NCBI GenBank assembly: GCA_040221475.1
Contig: JAVKEJ010000005.1
Coordinates: forward strand, 1 to 64,000
DNA: 64,000 bases
From: WLXB01 sp040221475
GTDB lineage: Bacteria > Pseudomonadota > Alphaproteobacteria > Rhodospirillales > Rhodospirillaceae
Reading direction: 5' to 3'
The translations under genes were made by a program, and so were the position numbers. The notes beneath the pieces were generated by a model. It had not been told where the DNA came from. It ran no database searches and saw nothing but the letters and a program-made list of their open reading frames with translations. Of this stretch, positions 25,868 through 35,540 are shown piece by piece; the first letter of the stretch is position 1, and each line of letters opens with the position of its first letter.

Positions 25868-28663
25868 ATGAATAACATTGTCATCGTCGAATCCCCGGCA
25901 AAGGCCAAAACTATTAATAAGTATCTCGGCAGCGAGTACACAGTGATGGCATCCTATGGTCACGTCCGTGATCTTCCGCCCAAGAATGGGTCTGTGCGAC
26001 CAGATGAAGACTTTGCGATGGATTGGGAAGTCGCAGCGCAATCGAAAAAGAATCTATCCGCTATCATAAGTGCGGCCAAAGATGCCGATATCATTTATCT
26101 CGCAACTGATCCAGATCGTGAAGGCGAAGCCATTTCTTGGCATGTGCTCGAAGAACTGCGCAATCGCAAAGCGATCAATGAGAGCCAGGTAAAGCGAGTC
26201 ACATTTAACGCGATCACAAAAAGTGCTGTGCTTGAAGCCATGAGCAAGCCGCGCGAACTCGATACAGAATTGGTGAACGCCTACCTTGCTAGACGGGCTT
26301 TAGACTATCTGGTTGGATTTAACCTCTCTCCCGTCCTCTGGCGCAAACTCCCAGGCAGCCGCTCCGCAGGTCGTGTGCAGTCCGTTGCGTTGCGCTTAAT
26401 CTGCTCGAGAGAACTGGAAATCGAGAAATTCCAGGCTCAAGAGTATTGGACAGTAGATGTCGATCTCGCGAAAAACGGTGAACAGACGTTTGCATCACGA
26501 CTGACACATTTAAATGGGGAAAAACTCGACAAGTTTGGTTTACCAGATGAAGCGAGCGCGATGGCAGCAAAAACAGCCATTGAAACAGCCTCTTTTGCGG
26601 TCGAATCCGTCGAGAAGAAACAAAAGCAACGCCGACCCTACGCCCCGTTTACGACGTCCACTCTTCAGCAAGAGGCTTCAAGACGCCTCTATTTTAGTGC
26701 GCGTCAGACCATGGACACAGCGCAACGTTTATATGAAGGCGCTGAAATTGGCGGAGAAACGGTTGGTCTCATCACCTACATGAGAACGGATGGCGTCCAG
26801 ATTGATAGCGCCGCAATCAATACGGTGCGCAATGTGATCGGAAAAGACTTCGGTGATCAGTACGTGCCGGAAAAGCCAAGGCATTACGCAACCAAGGCCA
26901 AGAACGCACAAGAAGCCCACGAGGCGATCCGCCCAACGGATCCCTTACGCCGCCCGCAAGACGTCGCCCCTTACCTCTCAAAAGATCAATTGCGCCTCTA
27001 TGAACTGATTTGGAAACGCACCATTGCGAGCCAAATGGAATCGGCCATCATGGATCAGGTTGCCGTGGTCACGGCCTCGGCAGACAAAAAAACAAAGCTG
27101 AGATCAAACGGCTCAGTCATTCGCTTTCCCGGCTTTCTCAAAGTCTATGAGGACAAGCCGCAAGCCTCAAAAGAAGCTGATACCGGCAATGAAGACGCAG
27201 ACCGGATTCTGCCGCCACTGGATGAAGGCGATGGCCTGACTCACAGCAACGTCTCGCCCGATCAGCACTTTACCCAGCCGCCCCCGCGGTTTTCAGAAGC
27301 CAGTCTCGTGAAGACGATGGAAGAGTTAGGCATTGGCCGTCCCTCGACATACGCTTCGATTATTCAGGTTCTGCAAGATCGCAACTATGTGCGTATGGAT
27401 AACCGGCGCTTCATCCCGGAAGATCGTGGACGCGTTGTGACGGCTTTCCTTGAGAGCTTTTTCTCCAAGTACGTCGAATACTCTTTCACCGCAGACCTAG
27501 AGAATAAGCTGGATGAAATTTCCGGCGGCCGTCTGAGTTGGAAAGAAGTTCTAGCTGAGTTCTGGAAAGATTTCATTGCGGCGATTGAGGGCACCAGTGA
27601 ACTCAGAATCACAGAAGTTATCGATACGCTGGATGAGCTGCTCGAACCACATCTGTTTCCCAAAACGGATGATGGCACGGACACACGCCAATGCCCTTCG
27701 TGCGCTGATGGTCGCCTTTCTCTTAAATTCGGAAAGTTTGGTGGCTTCATCGGTTGCAATAAATATCCCGATTGCCGCTACACACGCCAATTGTCCGCAA
27801 ACAGTAACGATCCTAATGCCGCAATGGCAGAAGGCCCGAAAGAGTTGGGCGAAGATCCCGAAACAGGCCATATGGTGACGCTGCGTGCTGGCCCCTACGG
27901 TGTTTATGTCCAACTGAGTGATGCGGAAACGCTTGCCGCCATCGCCGCGGCAGAAGCACCGCCTGTGGTCGAAGAAGAGCCTGTCAAAGGCAAGAAAGCC
28001 AAAAAGCCAAAGAAGCCGAAAGTCCCAAAACCCAAACGCTCTTCCTTGCCGAAAGGTATGGACCCTGCCGACGTGGATTTGGAAAAAGCGCTTAAACTGC
28101 TCTCGTTGCCTCGTGAAGTTGGTATCGACCCAGAATCAGGTGAGATGATTCTTGCCGGCATTGGACGGTTTGGCCCTTACCTCAAGTATGGCGACAAGTA
28201 TCAGTCCTTGGGTGTCGATGATGACGTGCTAGAGATCGGACTTAACCGTGCCGTCGTTGTTATTGCCGAAGGCAAAGAGAAAAAAGGGCGTGGTGGTGGA
28301 TCGGCCAAGTCTTTGGGTGAACATCCCGATGACGGAAAAGCTGTTACCGTGCGGGACGGTCGTTTTGGTCCTTATGTCCAACATGGCTCGATCCGCGCGA
28401 CACTCCCCAGAGACATGGAGAAAGACGCCGTTACGTTTGACGAAGCCATCGCCCTGATTGCTGCTAAAGCAGCAAAAGCCGGAACAACCAAAAAAACAGC
28501 GACCAAGAAAACCGCTACAAAGAAAAAAACCACGACAAAAAAGAAGACCACAGCCAAGAAAAAAACAGCTACCAAAAAGAAAACGACCCCAAAACGCAAA
28601 ACAGCCGTCAAAAAAGAAACGTCCGAACACTCCGGTGACGACTCAGGGGAAGCTAGCGCTTAA
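25868..28663 (+). CDS. topA: DNA topoisomerase I
   Basis: 931 residues, type IA. The Toprim domain opens MNNIVIVESPAKAKT and contains TDPDREGE (about 80-87). The active-site Tyr304 is in ITYMRTD. A four-cysteine zinc motif (CPSC...C...YPDC) lies at about 609-636. The C-terminal 45-50 residues are almost pure Lys, Thr and Ala repeats, a histone H1-like tail seen in several alphaproteobacterial TopA proteins. The enzyme relaxes negative supercoils by single-strand passage. Confidence 0.97.
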   Translation: MNNIVIVESPAKAKTINKYLGSEYTVMASYGHVRDLPPKNGSVRPDEDFAMDWEVAAQSKKNLSAIISAAKDADIIYLATDPDREGEAISWHVLEELRNRKAINESQVKRVTFNAITKSAVLEAMSKPRELDTELVNAYLARRALDYLVGFNLSPVLWRKLPGSRSAGRVQSVALRLICSRELEIEKFQAQEYWTVDVDLAKNGEQTFASRLTHLNGEKLDKFGLPDEASAMAAKTAIETASFAVESVEKKQKQRRPYAPFTTSTLQQEASRRLYFSARQTMDTAQRLYEGAEIGGETVGLITYMRTDGVQIDSAAINTVRNVIGKDFGDQYVPEKPRHYATKAKNAQEAHEAIRPTDPLRRPQDVAPYLSKDQLRLYELIWKRTIASQMESAIMDQVAVVTASADKKTKLRSNGSVIRFPGFLKVYEDKPQASKEADTGNEDADRILPPLDEGDGLTHSNVSPDQHFTQPPPRFSEASLVKTMEELGIGRPSTYASIIQVLQDRNYVRMDNRRFIPEDRGRVVTAFLESFFSKYVEYSFTADLENKLDEISGGRLSWKEVLAEFWKDFIAAIEGTSELRITEVIDTLDELLEPHLFPKTDDGTDTRQCPSCADGRLSLKFGKFGGFIGCNKYPDCRYTRQLSANSNDPNAAMAEGPKELGEDPETGHMVTLRAGPYGVYVQLSDAETLAAIAAAEAPPVVEEEPVKGKKAKKPKKPKVPKPKRSSLPKGMDPADVDLEKALKLLSLPREVGIDPESGEMILAGIGRFGPYLKYGDKYQSLGVDDDVLEIGLNRAVVVIAEGKEKKGRGGGSAKSLGEHPDDGKAVTVRDGRFGPYVQHGSIRATLPRDMEKDAVTFDEAIALIAAKAAKAGTTKKTATKKTATKKKTTTKKKTTAKKKTATKKKTTPKRKTAVKKETSEHSGDDSGEASA

Positions 28664-28669
28664 ACATCA

Positions 28670-30967
28670 TTGGCCATTCGCAAAAAAGATGCTCCGGTCT
28701 CCAAGCTGCCCACCAAGGCAGATATCTTGGCGTATGTACAGCGGTCCTCAAAACGTCTTGCGAAACGGGATATTGCGCGCGCCTTTAACATTCGCGGTGC
28801 CGACCGGCCTGCGTTCAAAGAAATCCTGAAAGAGCTGGAAGCCGAAGGGTCCATAGATCGCGGCGGCAAGAGACGCTTTGCCGAAGCTGGCCGTTTACCT
28901 GATGTCGCTGTGCTTGATGCCATCCGGACAGATGACGATGGTGACCTGATCGGTCAACCCGCCAACTGGGAAGAAAAAACAGCCCCGCCCATAATTTTTA
29001 TTCTTCCCTCGAAAGAGGTGAAGGGAGCAATCGGTGTCGGGGATCGCGTCCTCGCCAAGATGAAACTACTTGAAGACGGTATCTACCAGGCACGACCGAT
29101 CAGAAAGCTCACCGGCGGTCCGAAACAAATTCTCGGCGTATGTGAAAAAACAGATCACGGAGGATTTCTAATCCGCCCTGTTGATCGGCGCGAGCGGCAG
29201 ACCATTACCGTCGATAAAGCAAAATCCAATGGCGCTCAGCATGGCGACCTCGTTCTCGTCACCTTGGAGCGGTCCGCCAAACGCGGCTTCGCAAAAGGCC
29301 GGGTTATCGAAACGCTGCATAACGCAGGTATTGAGAAAGCGCTCAGCCTCATCGCAATTCACAGTCATGGCATCCCGCACGAATGGACAGCCGCCGCCCT
29401 AGAACAGGCAGAGCAGTGCGGCCCTGCCCCGCTTGGTAAACGCACCGACCTGCGTGATCTTCCTCTGGTTACCATCGACGGATCAGATGCCCGCGACTTT
29501 GACGATGCTGTATGGGCTGAGCCGGACCAAGACCCCAGCAACTCCAAGGGATGGCATTTGATTGTCGCGATTGCGGATGTCAGTTGGTATGTCACGCCGG
29601 GTTCTCCCCTCGACACAGTGAGTCATGACCGGGGAAACTCGACTTACTTCCCTGACCGCGTTGTGCCGATGTTGCCGGAAGCTTTATCTAACGGCTGGTG
29701 TTCTCTGCGGCCCAACGAAGACAGGCCCTGCCTTGCGGTGCATATCTGGATCGATGTGCACGGCGAACTTTTGCACCACAAATTTGTCCGGGGCCTGATG
29801 CGCTCACACGCGCGTCTCACCTACGAGCAAGTCCAGGCTGCCGCAGACGGTCATGGCGATGACACCACAACACCGTTGCTCGACACCGTCATCAAACCTC
29901 TCTACGGGGCCTACGCCTGTCTGGATAAGGCACGTAAGAAACGTGGGGCGCTCGCGCTGGACATTCCAGAGCGTAAAATTCTGATCAACGATGAGGGGCA
30001 GATGACCGGCGTTGAGCCGCGCGCCAGACTCGCCAGTCACCAATTGATCGAAGAGTTCATGGTCGCCGCTAATGTGGCCGCCGCACAAACGCTGCAACGC
30101 GCGAAGGCTCCTGGGTTATACCGCGTGCATGAACCGCCCGACCCTGAACGGGTCGATAGCTTGCGCGTCACGCTCGAAAGCATGGAGTTAAAACTCAATT
30201 CAACGGGCAGCATACGCGCAAAAGATTTCAATTACGTTCTTGAAGCTGCCAAGAACGACCCGGCCGAATCTTTGGTCAACACCATGATTCTGCGCACCCA
30301 GTCACAGGCCAGATACGAACCAGAAAACCTGGGCCATTTCGGGTTGGCACTGAATCAATACACGCACTTTACGTCGCCTATTCGCCGCTATTCAGATTTA
30401 ATCGTGCATCGCAGCCTGATTCGAGAACTAAAACTTGGCAAAGGCGGTCTCGAAAGTGATGCCGGGGCGCTGCAAGCCACGGCAGAGCACATCTCCATGA
30501 CAGAGCGCAGGTCATCAACAGCCGAGCGGGAGACTGTTGATCGCTATACCGCTGCCTTTTTGGCCAATCAAATCGGTGCGACGTTTGCAGGACGTGTGAA
30601 TGGTGTCAGCCGGTTTGGTTTATTTGTCACGCTGGCGGGGACCGGTGCGGATGGTATTTTGCCGATCAAGCGCCTGCCTGATGATTACTACGATGTCTTT
30701 GAAGACGCCCACATGCTGGCCGGGCGGCATTCCGGCCTGGCCTTCTCGGTGGGTGACCCGATTACGGTCACGCTCACCGAGGCCGATGCCATGACCGGCG
30801 GTCTGGCGTTTAATTATGTTGACCACACGCCTTTACGAGAACGCGCCTCAGGATCACAAAACACCTCGAAACACACCAAATATGGTCAAAAACCTGGGCA
30901 CAAGCCTGGCAGAAAAAGTGGCCGTAGCCGTGTCAAAAAAGCAGGTCGTCGGAAAAAACGCTCATAA
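28670..30967 (+). CDS. rnr: Ribonuclease R
   Basis: 765 residues from a TTG start, six bases after the topA stop. An N-terminal helix-turn-helix (KADILAYVQ...RDIARAF) is followed by cold-shock-like beta strands. The RNB catalytic core has IDGSDARDFDDAV (about 266-280), with the four Asp metal ligands. A C-terminal S1 domain (GRVNGVSRFGLFV) and a basic tail (KSGRSRVKKAGRRKK) complete it. RNase R is a 3'-5' exoribonuclease that digests structured RNA. A weak hairpin with AACCC/GGGGTT follows at about 30966-30987. Confidence 0.95.
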   Translation: MAIRKKDAPVSKLPTKADILAYVQRSSKRLAKRDIARAFNIRGADRPAFKEILKELEAEGSIDRGGKRRFAEAGRLPDVAVLDAIRTDDDGDLIGQPANWEEKTAPPIIFILPSKEVKGAIGVGDRVLAKMKLLEDGIYQARPIRKLTGGPKQILGVCEKTDHGGFLIRPVDRRERQTITVDKAKSNGAQHGDLVLVTLERSAKRGFAKGRVIETLHNAGIEKALSLIAIHSHGIPHEWTAAALEQAEQCGPAPLGKRTDLRDLPLVTIDGSDARDFDDAVWAEPDQDPSNSKGWHLIVAIADVSWYVTPGSPLDTVSHDRGNSTYFPDRVVPMLPEALSNGWCSLRPNEDRPCLAVHIWIDVHGELLHHKFVRGLMRSHARLTYEQVQAAADGHGDDTTTPLLDTVIKPLYGAYACLDKARKKRGALALDIPERKILINDEGQMTGVEPRARLASHQLIEEFMVAANVAAAQTLQRAKAPGLYRVHEPPDPERVDSLRVTLESMELKLNSTGSIRAKDFNYVLEAAKNDPAESLVNTMILRTQSQARYEPENLGHFGLALNQYTHFTSPIRRYSDLIVHRSLIRELKLGKGGLESDAGALQATAEHISMTERRSSTAERETVDRYTAAFLANQIGATFAGRVNGVSRFGLFVTLAGTGADGILPIKRLPDDYYDVFEDAHMLAGRHSGLAFSVGDPITVTLTEADAMTGGLAFNYVDHTPLRERASGSQNTSKHTKYGQKPGHKPGRKSGRSRVKKAGRRKKRS

Positions 30968-31082
30968 CCCTGTAACTTAGGGGTTTTCGTTACGCTGGAG
31001 TTTCGTATGATTTGGCATGATCATGCGTCATGTCAATACAATCGCTTCTGCAAAGCCACGCATAGAACTCCGCCACAGGGTT

Positions 31083-32678
31083 ATGTGTTGCCGTGCGGCC
31101 TGGCTCGTTGGGGCTTTGTTTCTCATCACAGGCTGCGCATCGACCGGCGTGGTTTCTGATAAAACCAGCCTGGGCGGTAAATCTACTATTGAGGGGTTTG
31201 AACTTCTAGAATCCCAGCGGGTCCTGTCCCATGGGTTGACACAAATCGAAGAGCGCGCCCTCGACAAACCCAGCATCGAGAAATTTGTTCTATCCGGCTT
31301 AAGCGGCCTGGCTGACATTGATCCGCTTTTTTCCGTGGTTGAGAGCGATGGAAAAATCAGAACCTATGTGGGGACAATCTTAGCTTCAGAGTTGAGCAAA
31401 CCCATTGAGAATGGCGAAGGCGAGCAGGCAACAATAAACGCTTGGCTGGGGCTGTTTCACGGATCACTGATCGGCGCACGGCGTCAATCTGCTGCCATGT
31501 TAGCGGCAGACCCTGAGCAGATCTACAATGCTTTCTTCGATGCAGCCTTAGATCAACTGGATGCTTACTCGCGCTATTCAGGTCGTTTGCAGGCCCGTGC
31601 CAACAGAGAAACACGCAGCGGCTTTGGCGGCATAGGCGTGAGCTACGTTGCAACTGACATCGGCCTCGAAGTGCAGAAATTACAGCCGGACGCCCCTGCC
31701 AGAAAAGCGGGCATCGCAGTCGGTGATATCATTACCCATGTCGATGGGCAGTCTTTCGCCACCAAGCGAAGTTGGGTCGTGCGCAGATTATTGCGCGGGC
31801 CGATTGGGTCCACATCTGTGTTCACAGTCTTGCGCAGCGATCTCAGTGGGGCGAAGGCCATTCCTGTGATCAGAAAGCTGATCGTTCCTCAGACCGTTGA
31901 GTTTTTCGTTGAAGACTCTATCGCCATCATTGAAATTCACAGCTTCAATCAACGCACCAGTCAAACGGTTGAGCGTTTGCTGGCAAAGGCGCTCACAGAT
32001 GATCCTGCCATATCGGGGATCATCCTGGACCTCAGGGGCGATCCTGGTGGCCTGCTTGATCAAGCCGTGACTGTCAGCGACCTGTTTATGGAAAATGGCC
32101 GCATCGTCTCGACACGCGGCCGGCATCCAGAGTCCATTCAGCGCTACCAAGCTTTTGAGGGCGATATTGGCCAGGGGCGGCCGGTTATTGTTCTGATTGA
32201 TAGCCGGTCGGCGTCAGCGTCTGAAATTGTTGCCGCCGCGCTCCAGGACTCTGGCCGCGGGCTTATCGTCGGGACATCTTCGTATGGCAAAGGAACGGTT
32301 CAGACCGTCGTGCGCCTTCCCAATGAAGGAGAAATCACGCTCACGTGGTCACGTTTTCATGCCCCCGACGGCTACGCAATTGAGGATTTAGGGGTACTTC
32401 CCATGGTCTGCACGAGCGGCCTGACAGGCCCTGCCGATCAAATACTCCAGAATTGGCGGCAGAGTGGCAGCAGGGTGGCGAGCCTGAAAGCAGAATGGCG
32501 CACCGTTGCGGCAAATGATATTGCCGCCCGGGCTGCGCTGCGGAGCCACTGTCCAGCCGAGGTGCGCGACGAAAATACCATCGACTTGGAAGTGGCTAAA
32601 TCATTGATTTATAACAAAACATTATACGCCCAGGCCATCGGCCTCACAGGCATCCTCGAAGCCCACCAACGACCTTAA
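31083..32678 (+). CDS. S41-family C-terminal processing protease, lipoprotein, with PDZ domain
   Basis: About 531 residues from the ATG at 31083. Starting there gives a compact lipoprotein signal, hydrophobic ALFLI followed by the lipobox ITGC. The frame also opens at 31017, but that adds 22 residues before it. A PDZ domain covers about FGGIGVSYVATDIGLEV to VIRKLIVPQ. The S41 catalytic region has the Ser of SRSASASEIVAAAL and the Lys of SSYGKGTVQ. The enzyme cleaves periplasmic proteins near their C-terminus. The N-terminal ~150 residues before the PDZ are specific to this subgroup. The substrate is unknown. Confidence 0.88.
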   Translation: MCCRAAWLVGALFLITGCASTGVVSDKTSLGGKSTIEGFELLESQRVLSHGLTQIEERALDKPSIEKFVLSGLSGLADIDPLFSVVESDGKIRTYVGTILASELSKPIENGEGEQATINAWLGLFHGSLIGARRQSAAMLAADPEQIYNAFFDAALDQLDAYSRYSGRLQARANRETRSGFGGIGVSYVATDIGLEVQKLQPDAPARKAGIAVGDIITHVDGQSFATKRSWVVRRLLRGPIGSTSVFTVLRSDLSGAKAIPVIRKLIVPQTVEFFVEDSIAIIEIHSFNQRTSQTVERLLAKALTDDPAISGIILDLRGDPGGLLDQAVTVSDLFMENGRIVSTRGRHPESIQRYQAFEGDIGQGRPVIVLIDSRSASASEIVAAALQDSGRGLIVGTSSYGKGTVQTVVRLPNEGEITLTWSRFHAPDGYAIEDLGVLPMVCTSGLTGPADQILQNWRQSGSRVASLKAEWRTVAANDIAARAALRSHCPAEVRDENTIDLEVAKSLIYNKTLYAQAIGLTGILEAHQRP

Positions 32679-32704
32679 CGCTTTGCCTGACGTGTCAGTT
32701 AGGC

Positions 32705-32732
32705 TTGACACCGGTGCCGGGCGGAGTATGTT
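32705..32732 (+). promoter_or_regulatory. Candidate sigma-70 promoter of rpmG
   Basis: A perfect TTGACA (32705-32710) and TATGTT (32727-32732) are separated by 16 bases, and the inferred start lies about 35 bases before the rpmG ATG. No other gene separates them. Confidence 0.55.
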
Positions 32733-32771
32733 GCCGCGCTTACACATCCTTTGTTTTCCGCGAGATTAATT

Positions 32772-32939
32772 ATGGCTAAACCGGCAACAATCCAAATCAA
32801 ACTCGAAAGTACAGCTGGTACTGGGTATTTTTATACAACGCGGAAAAACCCACGGACGCTGACCGAAAAAATGGAAGTACGAAAGTACGATCCCAAAGTG
32901 CGCAAGCATGTGATTTTCAAAGAAAAGAAAATTAAGTAG
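32772..32939 (+). CDS. rpmG: 50S ribosomal protein L33 (cysteine-less form)
   Basis: 55 residues starting MAKPATIQIKLESTAGTG and ending EKKIK. It is the typical short L33 with the TRKNPR turn and no Cys-x2-Cys zinc site, i.e. the C-minus form. L33 sits near the tRNA E site in the large subunit. The ORF extends seven residues upstream to 32751, but the MAK start is the family start. A short hairpin, AGGGGA with TCCCCT, lies at 32938-32953 without a T-run. Confidence 0.95.
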   Translation: MAKPATIQIKLESTAGTGYFYTTRKNPRTLTEKMEVRKYDPKVRKHVIFKEKKIK

Positions 32940-32989
32940 GGGACTCTTCCCCTCGCCCAAAACTTTGATGTTTTACGCCAAGTTATTCT

Positions 32990-33361
32990 CTAGGCCGCGT
33001 CTAGGTACTTAGAGACTGTCTGCAAAAAGCTAGACACGGAAATCGGCTTTGCGATGTAACCATCGCATCCCCCATCCCGTATTTTTTCCTCGTCGCCCTT
33101 CATCGCAAAAGCCGTCACGGCAATAACCGGTATAACTTTAAGGTCATCATCGGCCTTGAGCATCTTGGTAATTTCAAGGCCAGAGATCTCGGGCAACTGA
33201 ATGTCCATGAGAATCAGGTCTGGCCGCTGCCGCCGGGTAATATCCATAACCTGGCGGCCGTCTTTGGTTTTTAGGGTGATATACCCATGAGCTTCCAACA
33301 GATCATTGAAGAGCTTCATATTCAATTCATTGTCTTCCACGATCAGAATAGTCTTCGACAT
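32990..33361 (-). CDS. divK: Single-domain response regulator DivK
   Basis: 123 residues, receiver domain only. It has VEDNELNMKLF at the start, the phospho-acceptor Asp53 in LILMDIQLPE, and the T/K site in AVTAFAMKGDE...YIAKPISV. The sequence matches Caulobacter DivK closely at every conserved position. DivK carries the phosphoryl signal of PleC and DivJ to the DivL-CckA pathway controlling asymmetric division. I start at 33361, with AAGGA ten bases upstream, since the 20 residues before it are absent from DivK. The two kinases are not in this window. Confidence 0.94.
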   Translation of the reverse strand: MSKTILIVEDNELNMKLFNDLLEAHGYITLKTKDGRQVMDITRRQRPDLILMDIQLPEISGLEITKMLKADDDLKVIPVIAVTAFAMKGDEEKIRDGGCDGYIAKPISVSSFLQTVSKYLDAA

Positions 33362-33559
33362 TGTTTGGAAGTCCTTCGAACCCGGATAAACCAACCGAAA
33401 CAAGTGGATATATGATTCCACTATAAGTTTCGACTAAATCATTTACACCACGACAATATCGAAAAAACAAGAGTTGGACGCGCGGGTCAACCTACAAACT
33501 ATGGCCTTTAACTGTCGACAGGCTTGTACAGCACGCCCCTCTAAAGCTATCCAGTACAT

Positions 33560-34417
33560 ATGTTCTCACTTTATGACCCCATATTGCGTCCGGCTCTATT
33601 TAGCGTGCTCCTGGTTCTATTTGTCATCTGGGAAAGCCTGCAGCCGAAGCGCGACCGCGCATTCGCCCGCCTGACGCGGTGGACCGGCAACCTTGGCCTT
33701 ATTGTCGTCGGCTCAGTGGTTGTTCGACTCATACTGCCCATCGCCCCCGTGGGAGCTGCTCTTTGGGCGCACCAAAATGGCGTTGGTATTTTTAACGTAG
33801 CGCCCGTGCCCGTATTGGTGGCGGGAGCCCTGTCGTTGCTCCTTCTTGATCTGCTGATTTATGGGCAGCACAGACTGTTTCATAAAGTCCCGCTGTTGTG
33901 GCGCCTACATCGTATGCACCACACAGATATCGACCTTGATGTCACCAGCGGACTACGGTTTCATCCGCTCGAAATTCTGTTGTCTCTGATCATCAAAGTC
34001 ATCGCGGTTGTGATTCTCGGCGCGCCGGCTTTGGCCGTTCTCGTTTTTGAGATCGTACTCAATGCGACCTCTATGTTTAATCACGCGAATCTCGCCCTGC
34101 CTCAGCGCCTAGACTCTGTGCTCCGGCGTATCGTTGTCACACCCGATATGCACCGCGTTCACCACTCCATTGACTCAAGCGAGACCAATAGCAATTTCGG
34201 ATTTAATCTCCCCTGGTGGGACCGCCTCTTTGGCACCTATGTGGAGCAACCAGCCGCCGGGCATGCGGCCATGACGCTCGGTCTGCCCATTTTCAGGGGC
34301 ATCAAATCTGTTGGATTATGGAACTTGCTGGTGCAGCCGTTTGTTGAAGACTCCCCAGAGCTAAAACCGGGCTCGGATTCAAAAGAGGGCGGCAATGAAA
34401 CATCACCGCCCTCTTAA
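33560..34417 (+). CDS. Sterol desaturase/fatty acid hydroxylase family membrane protein
   Basis: 285 residues with four or more membrane helices. Eight or more histidines in three boxes are visible: HRLFH, LHRMHHTD and the late HRVHHSID, plus FHP. That is the di-iron pattern of fatty-acid hydroxylase/sterol C4/C5 oxygenases. These enzymes use O2 and reductant at the inner membrane. The substrate (sterol, hopanoid, carotenoid or sphingolipid) cannot be told. It stands alone between divK and rpoH. Confidence 0.85.
   Translation: MFSLYDPILRPALFSVLLVLFVIWESLQPKRDRAFARLTRWTGNLGLIVVGSVVVRLILPIAPVGAALWAHQNGVGIFNVAPVPVLVAGALSLLLLDLLIYGQHRLFHKVPLLWRLHRMHHTDIDLDVTSGLRFHPLEILLSLIIKVIAVVILGAPALAVLVFEIVLNATSMFNHANLALPQRLDSVLRRIVVTPDMHRVHHSIDSSETNSNFGFNLPWWDRLFGTYVEQPAAGHAAMTLGLPIFRGIKSVGLWNLLVQPFVEDSPELKPGSDSKEGGNETSPPS
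34383..34415 (+). terminator. Hairpin at the end of the desaturase gene (convergent with rpoH)
   Basis: AAGAGGGCGG (34383-34392) pairs perfectly over 10 bp with CCGCCCTCTT (34406-34415) around a 13-base loop. The stem lies inside the last codons of the desaturase gene and ends on its stop codon. It separates this gene from the end of rpoH and can serve both directions. Confidence 0.65.
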
Positions 34418-34431
34418 TCAGAGGTTTTCGC

Positions 34432-35346
34432 TTAGGCCGCAGACGCCAGCATTTCAAGGGGCTCAACGGTTGAGCTATCCAGTTTCGCGGCAGCAGCCTT
34501 AACAGCCACTTGAAGCTTTTCAAAAGCCCGGTTTTCAATCTGACGGACCCGCTCACGGCTAACGCCATACTCTTCGCCCAGGTCTTCCAGAGTTCTGGGA
34601 TCGTCGCTCAACCTGCGCTCCTGAATGATACGGCGTTCACGGTCATTCAAAGTGGCTAAGCCTTGCTGCAAGAGAGAGAGGCCAACAGTGCGCTCTTCCT
34701 CTTCGGCGAAGACCGCTTCCTGCGTGGGAGCGGTAGACATCAGCAGATCAATGCGATCAATGTCTCCGTCTTCACCAACAGGAACATTCAAGGACGCATC
34801 AGCACGGCTCAAGCGGCCATTCATATCCATCACTTCTTGACTGCTCACATCCAGCTGCTCAGCGATATTGTCAGCGGCTTCAAGACTCAAGTCGCCATCG
34901 CCATAGATATTTAGCTGAGCTTTCAGCTTACGCAGGTTAAAAAACAGCTTCTTCTGTGCCGCAATTGTGCCCATCTTCACCAGTGACCATGAATTTAAGA
35001 CATGCTCGTTGATGGCGGCTTTAATCCACCACATGGCGTAGGTCGACAGACGAAAACCGCGATCTGGATCAAACTTTTTCACTGCGCGCATCAGCCCGAC
35101 GTTCCCTTCGGAAATCAAATCAGACACTGGCAGACCGTAAAAGCGGTACCCCATTGCAATTTTAGCCACGAGCCGCAAATGGCTCGTCACCAGTTTATGC
35201 GCGGCTTCCATATCGTCATGTTCTGCCAGCCGTTTGGCCAGCATGAACTCTTCATCCTTATCCAGGATGGGAAACTTTTTGATCTCTTGCATGTACGCCG
35301 AAAGACCGCGATCTGATGCAATCATTGGGAGAGTGGTCGATGTCAT
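34432..35346 (-). CDS. rpoH: RNA polymerase sigma-32 factor (heat shock)
   Basis: 304 residues with sigma-70 regions 1.2 to 4.2. The RpoH box KKLFFNLRK in the middle, LISEGNVGLMRAVKKFDPDRGFRLSTYAMWWI (region 2) and EEYGVSRERVRQIE (region 4.2) identify a sigma-32. It directs transcription of heat-shock chaperones and proteases. The ATG at 35346 has AGGAG seven bases upstream. The frame extends 18 residues further, but without family similarity. About 255 bases of leader precede it, holding a promoter, a terminator hairpin and a small ORF (see separate entries), so control in the leader is likely. Confidence 0.96.
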   Translation of the reverse strand: MTSTTLPMIASDRGLSAYMQEIKKFPILDKDEEFMLAKRLAEHDDMEAAHKLVTSHLRLVAKIAMGYRFYGLPVSDLISEGNVGLMRAVKKFDPDRGFRLSTYAMWWIKAAINEHVLNSWSLVKMGTIAAQKKLFFNLRKLKAQLNIYGDGDLSLEAADNIAEQLDVSSQEVMDMNGRLSRADASLNVPVGEDGDIDRIDLLMSTAPTQEAVFAEEEERTVGLSLLQQGLATLNDRERRIIQERRLSDDPRTLEDLGEEYGVSRERVRQIENRAFEKLQVAVKAAAAKLDSSTVEPLEMLASAA

Positions 35347-35448
35347 GTGGGAACTCCTATACACGTTCTTAAAGTCTAGACCCAAACTATGGCGCTTCAT
35401 TGGCGCTGAGATACGTGGGCGGACTAAAGTCTTAGAAACTGAGTGGCG

Positions 35449-35514
35449 CTAACAGAACGTCGCGCGCCCAGTCATGTGTAAGAAGCCGTAAGGTTTAATA
35501 GTCTTCATTGTCAT
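35449..35514 (-). CDS. Small ORF in the rpoH leader (21 residues)
   Basis: A 21-codon frame, MTMKTIKPYGFLHMTGRATFC, has the near-perfect Shine-Dalgarno AAGGAGG two bases before its first ATG. The second ATG, two codons on, is at the better eight-base spacing. It lies between a terminator hairpin and rpoH, 102 bases before the rpoH start, and reads in the same direction. The strong ribosome-binding site suggests it is translated, perhaps as a leader peptide. No homolog is known to me. Confidence 0.4.
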   Translation of the reverse strand: MTMKTIKPYGFLHMTGRATFC

Positions 35515-35540
35515 ATCCTCCTTGAGCAACATGACCGGTT

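Noticed and set aside
28229..28630. A Phe/Gly/Cys-rich minus-strand frame across the topA tail
   Set aside because: It is the complement of the Lys/Thr-coding repeat and its composition is an artefact of that.
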